From CALJFL01 sp039964455 (GTDB taxonomy: Bacteria > Pseudomonadota > Gammaproteobacteria > Pseudomonadales > Halieaceae): a DNA stretch of 64,000 bases. The notes under the pieces were generated by a model that saw only the letters and a program-made list of their open reading frames with translations, was not told the origin of the DNA and ran no database searches. The DNA is taken from positions 186,001-250,000 of the forward strand of contig JBDVXK010000004.1 of assembly GCA_039964455.1 (NCBI GenBank). The letters are read 5' to 3'. The translations under genes were made by a program, and so were the position numbers. Below, in pieces: positions 35,489 through 41,991 of the stretch; position 1 is the first letter of the stretch; the number at the start of each line of letters is the position of its first letter.

Positions 35489-36373
35489 TCAGTGTGAGGC
35501 TAGCATGCCCCAGTCAGATACCGGGTTGAGCGCCAGTCGAACATTGTCGATGAGCCGGGTAGGGCCCAGTCGAGCAGCCGCCAGAATGGCGATCTCTTCG
35601 GTATCTTCGGTAACGGGGCGCAGCGTGCGTGCGTCGCGAATGGCGAAATAATCAGGCTCGAAGCCGGCCTGCAGCAAACGCATGCGGGCGTGGGACTCTA
35701 ACTGCAGGAAGTTGTCGAAGCCGCAGGCAATGGCCTCGCGGCAGCTGATCAAAGTCTGGTGCAGCGCCGGTGCAATGCGCCGCTGATCTGGCTTGAGGTA
35801 GCCATTGCGCGAGCTCAGCGCCAGTCCATCAGTGTCACGGGCTGTTTTGACACCAACGATTTCGACGGGGATATAAAGGTCGCTGACCATTTTGCGAATG
35901 ATCGATAGCTGCTGGAAATCTTTCTCACCGAAGATCGCCACATCCGATTGCACAATGTTGAACAATTTGCTGACCACGGTGGATACACCGTCAAAATGCC
36001 CTGGGCGACTGGCGCCACATAGCGTCTCGGACAAATCCGGTACTCTCACCAGCGTCTGGTTCTCCATCCCCTCGGGATAGATTTGACTGACATCAGGCGC
36101 GTAGAGAATATGTGTGCCCTCGGCAAACAGCTTTTCCTTGTCTGCGGCAAGCGTGCGCGGATAGGCGTCCAGGTCCTCGGAGGGCCCAAACTGCAATGGG
36201 TTAACGAAAATACTGACGACGACAATATCTGCCAGTTCCCGCGCGCGGCGGACAAGGTCCAGGTGGCCTTCATGAAGATTGCCCATCGTTGGGACGAAGG
36301 CAATGCGCTGGCCCTGACTACGGCATTTTTTCAGCGCCGACTGCAGGCTGGCATTTGTTGTGTAAGTTCGCAT
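35489..36373 (-). CDS. panC: Pantothenate synthetase
   Basis: A 294-residue ligase joining pantoate and beta-alanine with ATP. The nucleotidyl-transferase HEGH motif is at 34-37 in PTMGNLHEGH, and G-E-K-D-F-Q-Q-L is intact. Unlike most gammaproteobacteria, it does not overlap panB but lies 276 bases downstream of it, behind a palindrome-rich spacer. Confidence 0.97.
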   Translation of the reverse strand: MRTYTTNASLQSALKKCRSQGQRIAFVPTMGNLHEGHLDLVRRARELADIVVVSIFVNPLQFGPSEDLDAYPRTLAADKEKLFAEGTHILYAPDVSQIYPEGMENQTLVRVPDLSETLCGASRPGHFDGVSTVVSKLFNIVQSDVAIFGEKDFQQLSIIRKMVSDLYIPVEIVGVKTARDTDGLALSSRNGYLKPDQRRIAPALHQTLISCREAIACGFDNFLQLESHARMRLLQAGFEPDYFAIRDARTLRPVTEDTEEIAILAAARLGPTRLIDNVRLALNPVSDWGMLASH

Positions 36374-36649
36374 ATCTACACTATCTCCGTTAAGCGGAAA
36401 TGGCTGACGCTAAACCCCTGTAGCGGTGCCCAATAACTGGCTTTCGCTGCAGGTGCGAGGGTGGCAAAGTATGCCCCAGACACCCCATACCGGCAACGGA
36501 TTTTTATTAAATATTTACACCTTTTTGTTACCGAAGGAAGCAAAAGCGGCGCTATGCGGCCGCAAAGTGCTACTTATGGTAAGTGAGTGCTCACTATAGG
36601 GGGTTTGCATAGCGCCGGGATAATGGCTTGCCGCTATCTGGCAGGCGAT
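36374..36649 (-). repeat. Palindrome-rich spacer between panB and panC
   Basis: No ORF is supported here. GGCGCTATGC (36548-36557) recurs inverted as GCATAGCGCC (36607-36616). Between them are GCGGCCGC (36556-36563), ACTTA-TGG-TAAGT (36572-36584) and AGTGAG-TG-CTCACT (36582-36595), almost centred in the outer repeat. On the minus strand GCGGC...GCCGC followed by TTTT could end the panB transcript, and an A/T-rich stretch around 36500-36535 could hold a panC promoter. The function of the nested palindromes is unknown. Confidence 0.5.
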
Positions 36650-37441
36650 TTAACTGTAGGTGTGCTCTTCTCGTGGATACTCGCCCGCCTTGACCGCGTC
36701 GACGAAGGCTTTCAGGCCGTCCTGTATCGTGCTCTGGCCGGCCATGAAATTCTCCACAAACCTGGCAGTGTGCTGAGACAGGCCCAGCATATCGTGCAGC
36801 ACCAGCACCTGGGCGTCAGTGCCGGGCCCGGCCCCGATCCCAATCACCGGGATATCCAGCTTGGCGCTGATATCGCTAGCCAGGTGCGAGGGAATACACT
36901 CCAGCACCAGCAGGCTTGCACCCGCGTCCTGTATTTCCACCGCGTCGGCCAGAATTGATTTTGCCTCTTTGGGGGTGCGGCCCTGCACTTTGAAGCCGCC
37001 GAAGGCATTGACGGACTGGGGTGTCAGACCCAGGTGCGCGCACACCGGAATGCCGCGTTCAACCAACATGCTGATGCTATCGCTCAACCAGGTACCGCCT
37101 TCCATTTTCACCATTTGGGCGCCGGCCTGCATCAGTACCGTCGCGTTTTCCATGGTTTGCTCTGGCGAGGTGTAGCTCATGAAAGGCATATCGGCGATCA
37201 CCAGCGAATCGGGCCCGCCACGGGTGACGCAGGACGTGTGATACGCCATTTCTTCGACGGTAACCGGAATAGTGCTGTCGTAGCCCTGCAAAACCATGCC
37301 CAGAGAGTCACCGACCAGGATGGTCTCGGCGCCGGCTTCGCTGACAAGTCTGGCAAAGGTGGCGTCGTAGGCCGTAATGCACACAAACTTTTCCTCGGCG
37401 GCCTTCATCTTGTCGAGGGTACTGATTGTGATTTTGCCCAT
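36650..37441 (-). CDS. panB: 3-methyl-2-oxobutanoate hydroxymethyltransferase
   Basis: A 263-residue TIM-barrel enzyme (E. coli 264) that transfers a hydroxymethyl group from methylene-THF to ketoisovalerate, the first step to pantothenate. V-G-D-S-L-G-M-V-L-Q-G-Y-D-S-T and the K-M-E-G-G motif carry the metal and substrate residues. ATG 37441 gives the family start M-G-K-I-T; the frame upstream is overlap with dck. It begins 7 bases after the dck stop. Confidence 0.97.
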   Translation of the reverse strand: MGKITISTLDKMKAAEEKFVCITAYDATFARLVSEAGAETILVGDSLGMVLQGYDSTIPVTVEEMAYHTSCVTRGGPDSLVIADMPFMSYTSPEQTMENATVLMQAGAQMVKMEGGTWLSDSISMLVERGIPVCAHLGLTPQSVNAFGGFKVQGRTPKEAKSILADAVEIQDAGASLLVLECIPSHLASDISAKLDIPVIGIGAGPGTDAQVLVLHDMLGLSQHTARFVENFMAGQSTIQDGLKAFVDAVKAGEYPREEHTYS

Positions 37442-37448
37442 TGCGCTG

Positions 37449-38132
37449 CTATCCAAAGAAAGTGGGATTGAAGTAGTGGCGTCCGCTTCGAATATCCAGC
37501 AGGTAGTCCACGAGGTGCCGGTAGTCCCCGTCGCCATTGACCAGATCGATCTCGCTGGCGTTAACGATAAGCAGTGGGGCGTCATCGTAATACAGAAAAA
37601 ACTCACTGTACACTTCGTTCAGGCGCTCTAAATAGTCGCGATCTATGCCCTGCTCGAAGCCAATTCCTCGGCTTTCAATCCGCGATAAAAGCACATCGGT
37701 TGAGGCTTGCAGATAAATGACCAGGTCTGGCTTGGGTGCATCGATCGTCAGCTGGTGGTACACCTTTTCATAGAGCTGGAACTCATCACTGTCCAGATTA
37801 ATCCTGGCGAATAAGGGATCTTTCTCGATGAGGAAATCTGACACCCGAACCGGCTCAAAAATATCGGCCTGGCGCAGGTCTTGAATCTTTTGTGCCCGCT
37901 GGAACAGGAAGAAGAGTTGGGCTGCCAGCGCGCCCTGCTTGCGATTGCGGTAGAACTTTTCCAGAAACGGGTTTTCTTCGGCGTCCTCAAGCAGGGTTTG
38001 ATAATTGAAGCTTGCTGCAAGGCGTTTTGTGAGCGTGGTCTTGCCCACCCCTATGGGCCCTTCAACGGCGATAAAAGCAGGCGGTGTACGGCCTTTAAGG
38101 TCGATATTTATGGCGCCGTTCTGCTCAATCAA
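37449..38132 (-). CDS. dck: Deoxynucleoside kinase family protein
   Basis: A 227-residue P-loop kinase of the deoxyadenosine/deoxyguanosine kinase family: Walker A GPIGVGKT at 25-32, the E-x-P-V-R/D-R substrate region and the lid segment R-I-E-S-R-G-I-G-F-E-Q. It would phosphorylate a deoxynucleoside for dNTP salvage. It overlaps folK by 4 bases and is cotranscribed with folate and pantothenate genes. The exact substrate is not readable from sequence. Confidence 0.85.
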   Translation of the reverse strand: MIEQNGAINIDLKGRTPPAFIAVEGPIGVGKTTLTKRLAASFNYQTLLEDAEENPFLEKFYRNRKQGALAAQLFFLFQRAQKIQDLRQADIFEPVRVSDFLIEKDPLFARINLDSDEFQLYEKVYHQLTIDAPKPDLVIYLQASTDVLLSRIESRGIGFEQGIDRDYLERLNEVYSEFFLYYDDAPLLIVNASEIDLVNGDGDYRHLVDYLLDIRSGRHYFNPTFFG

Positions 38133-38656
38133 GCCCTGGTTTCCCTGTCGCGATGTCGGTTGATATCAAGTGTCTGTGACGTGCGTTGCAATGTCCCCTC
38201 GCCACAGTCCGCTGCTAATGTACCAAGTTCTTCACCACCGGGCAGCACCAATTTTTCGCCGGCTATTTCCAGCAGTGGTTGCAGCACAAAATCGCGTAGC
38301 TGCAGCCCGGGATGAGGAATCTGCAACAGCGTTTCTGCGATGACCTCATCACCATAAAGCAGAATATCCAGATCCAGCGTACGCGGTCCCCAGCGCTCGC
38401 CGCGTTGTCGTCCCTGGGCATCTTCAATGGCCTGCAGCGACGCGAGCAAGTCCCGGGGTGTCAGCAGGGTGTTTAGCGCCAGCACGGCATTGAGATAATC
38501 GGGCTGGTCCCGAGGCCCCATGGGTGGACTGGAGTACACGCTGGATATGGCTTGGATGCTGGATTGCGGGAGCGCGTCGATGGCAGCCACTGCGCTGCTC
38601 AGCTGCTCCGCCGGATTGTCCAGGTTGGCGCCCAGACCGATATAGGCGCAGACCAT
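38129..38656 (-). CDS. folK: 2-amino-4-hydroxy-6-hydroxymethyldihydropteridine pyrophosphokinase
   Basis: A 175-residue HPPK that transfers pyrophosphate from ATP to the pterin, making the FolP substrate. It has the Y-I-G-L-G-A-N-L start and the diagnostic G-P-R-T-L-D-L-D-I-L-L-Y-G-D. It overlaps pcnB by one base and dck by four, so pcnB-folK-dck-panB are one translationally coupled operon. Confidence 0.96.
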   Translation of the reverse strand: MVCAYIGLGANLDNPAEQLSSAVAAIDALPQSSIQAISSVYSSPPMGPRDQPDYLNAVLALNTLLTPRDLLASLQAIEDAQGRQRGERWGPRTLDLDILLYGDEVIAETLLQIPHPGLQLRDFVLQPLLEIAGEKLVLPGGEELGTLAADCGEGTLQRTSQTLDINRHRDRETRA

Positions 38657-39933
38657 TACTCGCTGGCAGGCCGTCGTTTTTTTGGCCGTCGTCGTGACTT
38701 GCCGCCGCCACTGCCCGCCTGCTCCAGTCGCTGCTCAAGGGGCAGGGTCTGGAACTCAGTCCACCAGTCGCCCAGACCGCCGGTGTCCTCGCCCGCCTGC
38801 TCGCGCAGGAGCAAGAAATCGTAGGCTGCACGGAATCGACGCTGGTCCACCAACTCGGCGGCCCGGCGACCCTGGCGGCGCTCCAGGCGCAGCTGGAATT
38901 CCCAGATCTCCCGCATAGGCATGCTGAATCGTTTGGGTATCGATATTGACTGCGCGGCTTCCGCGACGGTTTGTTGTCCCGCGCTGTGCATGGCAGCGTG
39001 AGCCGGTTGACCATGATCCTGCAATTGTGCGGCGCGGCGTTCAGTGGCCGGCCACAACAGCGCCGCAAGAATGAAGGCGGGCGTTACCCCTTTGCTTTGC
39101 TGCAGGCGCTGATCGGTGTTGCCCATGGCGGCCTGTACCAGCGCCAGCGAACGGGGATCCTTGGCAATTCTCTCACTGCTTGCAGGGAACAGGTATTGCA
39201 GCAGTTTGTATTCCAGTAGCAGTTCGAATGTGCGCTCGGCATAGCCGGCCAGAAACAGCTTCAGAAACTCATCGAACAGCCGTGCGGCCGGGATCTCTGC
39301 AAGCAGATTGGCGCATTGGGGTATCGCCTTGGCCGTATCGCCATCTATGGTGAAGTCCAGCTTGGCGGCGAAGCGCACTACGCGCAGCATTCTTACCGGG
39401 TCCTCTCTAAAGCGCTGCCCGGGATCACCGATGATGCGAATACGGCGCTTCTGGAGGTCCTCCAGCCCCTGCACATGGTCAAACACCGAGAAATTGGCGG
39501 CATCGTAGTAGAGCGCATTTACGGTGAGGTCGCGGCGTACGGCATCCTCTTCCAGGGTGCCAAAGACATTGTCACGCAGTAACAGGCCCTTGTCGGATTG
39601 GCGGGAGTGTTTCTCGCCGGGTGACTCGTCGCTGTCGTGGTGTCCGCGAAAGGTGGTGACTTCGATAATTTCACGGCCGAAGCGCACATGCACGATTCTG
39701 AAGCGGCGGCCGATAAGGCGTGAGTTGCGAAACAGGCTGTGTACTTCCTCTGGCGTCGCGTTGGTCGCGACGTCAAAGTCCTTGGGGTGTCCCCCCAGCA
39801 GCAGGTCACGTACGGCCCCGCCCACCAAATAGCCCTCGAATCCCTGGCTACGCAGTCTCGACATGACCTTCAGGGCACTGTCGCTGATATTTTTGCGGGA
39901 AATACAGTGTTGGTCCCGGGGTATGACGTTCAA
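38656..39933 (-). CDS. pcnB: Poly(A) polymerase I
   Basis: A 425-residue nucleotidyltransferase that adds 3' poly(A) tails marking RNAs for decay. The catalytic aspartates are Asp52 and Asp54 in KDFDVATNATP, after the LVGGAVRDLLLG loop. The C-terminus ends in a basic R-R-R-P-K-K-R-R tail. The TTG at 39933 follows an in-frame stop 27 bases upstream, so the protein lacks the N-terminal extension of E. coli PcnB. A ribosome site is not obvious. Confidence 0.95.
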   Translation of the reverse strand: MNVIPRDQHCISRKNISDSALKVMSRLRSQGFEGYLVGGAVRDLLLGGHPKDFDVATNATPEEVHSLFRNSRLIGRRFRIVHVRFGREIIEVTTFRGHHDSDESPGEKHSRQSDKGLLLRDNVFGTLEEDAVRRDLTVNALYYDAANFSVFDHVQGLEDLQKRRIRIIGDPGQRFREDPVRMLRVVRFAAKLDFTIDGDTAKAIPQCANLLAEIPAARLFDEFLKLFLAGYAERTFELLLEYKLLQYLFPASSERIAKDPRSLALVQAAMGNTDQRLQQSKGVTPAFILAALLWPATERRAAQLQDHGQPAHAAMHSAGQQTVAEAAQSISIPKRFSMPMREIWEFQLRLERRQGRRAAELVDQRRFRAAYDFLLLREQAGEDTGGLGDWWTEFQTLPLEQRLEQAGSGGGKSRRRPKKRRPASE

Positions 39934-40021
39934 GCGGGTATACGCCTGTTGGCTGTGTCAGAAGCTGGGAATAATAGCATAACTGGCCCGTGGGCCATCA
40001 GTGATGCAGGAAGGTGAAGGT

Positions 40022-40054
40022 GATGGGGAAAACAGCGTTTTCCCCATCCAGGTC
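40022..40054 (-). repeat. Hairpin/repeat unit, downstream copy
   Basis: GACCTGGATGGGGAA (40054-40040) is an exact 15-base copy of the sequence at 40267-40253. It enters a perfect 12-bp stem (40048-40037 with 40033-40022) with a 3-base loop. It follows A-rich tracts 3 and 4 of the predicted RNA and is its most stable hairpin. Confidence 0.75.
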
Positions 40055-40240
40055 TCTCTGGAGTGTTATTGTTATTTCTTTGTGCAGTTATTCTTATTGT
40101 TTGAAGATGAAAACATAGTTTCATTATGGATGCCTAGAGCCACCGGACGTTATAAGAACTATTTACAGTAATAACGAACGGTTGGCGAGATAAGTAACAT
40201 TCTGGTCTCGCGGCATCGCTAAATAAACGACGGAAATTCA

Positions 40241-40267
40241 GGGGAAGTAAACTTCCCCATCCAGGTC
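40241..40267 (-). repeat. Hairpin/repeat unit, upstream copy
   Basis: The same GACCTGGATGGGGAA (40267-40253) leads into GGGGAAGT / ACTTCCCC (40258-40241), a near-complete 8-bp palindrome. It follows A-rich tracts 1 and 2. Copy spacing is 213 bases; the stem sequence differs from the other copy but the pairing is kept, a sign of selection on structure. Confidence 0.75.
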
Positions 40268-40334
40268 CATAGTGAGTATCTTATTGTTATTGCAGCAGAT
40301 TTTTATTTTTATTCTTGTAGCTGGCCGATTAAGT

Positions 40335-40349
40335 GCATTCACCGTGCCA
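40335..40349 (-). promoter_or_regulatory. Sigma-54 promoter of the CrcZ-like RNA
   Basis: The minus strand reads TGGCACG-GTGA-ATGC, differing from the sigma-54 consensus TGGCACG-N4-TTGC at one base. The invariant GG (-24) and GC (-12) have exact spacing. The preceding base is T, as the extended consensus prefers. It lies 125 bases downstream of the cbrB stop, pointing toward pcnB. Confidence 0.87.
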
Positions 40350-40408
40350 AGAATAAAATAATTCAATTAAAACAAAGAGATAGCGAAATATGGGGTGTCG
40401 GGACTCGG

Positions 40409-40473
40409 TGTTACCGGGTCAGTTTGTTACCTTTCTACTCTGGGTTTCGTAACTGCGGGGGCCGCAGGTAACG
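40409..40473 (-). promoter_or_regulatory. Candidate CbrB activator sites (GTTAC/GTAAC cluster)
   Basis: On the plus strand TGTTACC occurs at 40409-40415 and 40425-40431, then GTAAC at 40449-40453 and GGTAACG at 40467-40473, giving repeated and inverted GTTAC half-sites. They lie about 85-150 bases upstream of the predicted RNA start, the usual distance for sigma-54 activators. A CTGCGG-GGG-CCGCAG hairpin (40453-40467) just after the cbrB stop may be a weak terminator. Confidence 0.5.
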
Positions 40474-40474
40474 C

Positions 40475-41902
40475 TCAGGAAGAGGCGGTTTTACGCCGGC
40501 TCGTGCTTCCCCCGGCTTTTTTACGGGGTATTTCAAAGCGCTGGCGACGCTCCCACAAGCACTTGCGGCTGATGCCGAGTTTCTGTGCCAGCTCTGTTTC
40601 GCTCATTGAATCCTGATGCTCGAGTACAAAGCGCTGGAAGTAGTCCTCCAGGGACAGGTCCTCGGCAGGGTCACTGGCCAACTGCGGGCCGCGTGTCCCT
40701 TGAGGTTTGGCGATGCCCTGACCGCGAATACGGTTGATATTGACCAGCTCCAGGTCGATGCCCAGGGCCTCATTGTCAATTTCGTTGTCATCGGAAAGCA
40801 CCACAGCGCGTTCTATGGCGTGTTCCAGCTCTCGTACATTGCCAGGCCATTGGTAGGTTGTAATGGCCTGGATCGCCCTGGGTGATAGCACCATGCCTTC
40901 ACGGCCCAGTCGTACAGCTTGTCGTTCCAGCATACCCTCGGCCAGATGCAGGATATCCTTGCCGCGTTCCCGCAGTGGCGGCAGCGATAATCGCAGCACG
41001 TTGATGCGGTAGTAAAGGTCTTGCCGAAACTGGCCCTCAGCCGCAAGGCTGGGCAGGTTGCGGTGGGTCGCGCAGATCAGGCGTACATTGACCTTGCGTG
41101 AGTGCACAGAGCCGATGCGACGTATTTCGCCCTCCTGAATGAAGCGCAGCAACCTGGCCTGGGCTTCCATAGGCAGTTCGCCGATCTCGTCCAGAAACAG
41201 GGTGCCACCGTCGGCAGCCTCAATGAGGCCCATGCGGCTGGCGTTCGCTCCGGTGAAGGCGCCTTTCTCATAGCCGAACAGCTCGGACTCGATCAGGGTT
41301 TCCGGTATGGCGGCGCAGTTAACCGAGATCAGGGTCTTGTCGGCACGACGGCTGTGCTCATGAATGCTGCGCGCGACTAATTCCTTGCCGGTACCGGTCT
41401 CCCCGAGTACGAGTACGGTGGAGTCGGTTGGCGCTACGCGCTCGATATGGTTGAACAGGGTTTGCATGGCCGGGCAATTTCCGATTACGCCAATGGGTTT
41501 GGCGCTAGCCGGGCTGGCCTCGGCAGCTTCGGGTTCGTTACGTCGGGTGATGGGGTGGTCGGCAATAATGCGTTGCACTGCACTGATCATGTCGCCGTGA
41601 TCAAAGGGTTTGGCGATATAGTCGACCGCACCCATGCGCATGGAGTCCACGGCAGAGCGCAGGCTGGCGTAGCTGGTCATGATCAGCACGGGCACGTCGC
41701 CGGCGCGTTTGATGAGGTCGGTACCGGGAGCGCCTGGCAGTCGCAGGTCGCTGATAATCAAGTCGTAATCGGTGAGCGTGTGCTTGCTGTCGGCCTCCTG
41801 TACAGAGGCGGCTTCGGCCACGGTATAGCTGTTTCTCTCCAACAGGCGACGCAGCGCGGTGCGGATGACCGACTCATCTTCGACAACGAGAATCTGCTGC
41901 AT
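40475..41902 (-). CDS. cbrB: Sigma-54-dependent response regulator CbrB
   Basis: A 475-residue NtrC-type regulator. It has a receiver domain with phosphoacceptor Asp near 52, an AAA+ domain with Walker A GETGTGKE (about 167-174) and the sigma-54-contacting GAFTGA loop (about 214-219), and a C-terminal Fis-type helix-turn-helix. Size and synteny with cbrA, pcnB, dksA and gluQ match Pseudomonas CbrB (478 aa), which activates carbon-nitrogen balance genes and crcZ. ATG 41902 is chosen over the adjacent TTG. Confidence 0.93.
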   Translation of the reverse strand: MQQILVVEDESVIRTALRRLLERNSYTVAEAASVQEADSKHTLTDYDLIISDLRLPGAPGTDLIKRAGDVPVLIMTSYASLRSAVDSMRMGAVDYIAKPFDHGDMISAVQRIIADHPITRRNEPEAAEASPASAKPIGVIGNCPAMQTLFNHIERVAPTDSTVLVLGETGTGKELVARSIHEHSRRADKTLISVNCAAIPETLIESELFGYEKGAFTGANASRMGLIEAADGGTLFLDEIGELPMEAQARLLRFIQEGEIRRIGSVHSRKVNVRLICATHRNLPSLAAEGQFRQDLYYRINVLRLSLPPLRERGKDILHLAEGMLERQAVRLGREGMVLSPRAIQAITTYQWPGNVRELEHAIERAVVLSDDNEIDNEALGIDLELVNINRIRGQGIAKPQGTRGPQLASDPAEDLSLEDYFQRFVLEHQDSMSETELAQKLGISRKCLWERRQRFEIPRKKAGGSTSRRKTASS

Positions 41903-41991
41903 CAAGTGTTACCTTTTTGGATATGGAGTCACAAGATACTCCTCCTGCACTTACTTTTCCAGCAAATACAGGGGCTTGCGGTGTAACCCCG

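Larger units (their letters stand above)
39970..40323 (-). ncRNA. CrcZ-like Hfq-decoy small RNA (predicted)
   Basis: The 541-base gap between cbrB and pcnB has no ORF but has the makings of an RNA gene on the minus strand. A sigma-54 promoter (40349-40335) sets the start near 40323. The transcript would carry four A-A-N tracts: AAGAATAAAAATAAAAAT (40316-40299), AATAACAATAAG (40291-40280), AACAATAAGAATAAC (40101-40087) and AATAACAATAAC (40076-40065). Such ARN repeats bind the distal face of Hfq and are the 'CA motifs' of CrcZ. Two GC hairpins follow the tracts. Pseudomonas crcZ occupies the same cbrB-pcnB position under CbrB and sigma-54 control. The 3' end is uncertain: the hairpin at 40048-40022 lacks a U-run, and a second stem at 40002-39982 precedes a T-rich stretch. 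Confidence 0.75.

Noticed and set aside
40101..40200. A second sigma-54 promoter inside the CrcZ-like region (TGGCTCT-type match on the minus strand near 40140)
   Set aside because: The -12 GC is missing at the required spacing, so a separate second RNA is not supported.
40022..40267. GACCTGGATGGGGAA repeats as ends of an insertion element
   Set aside because: The copies are direct, only 15 bases, enclose no ORF and fit better as repeated RNA structure.
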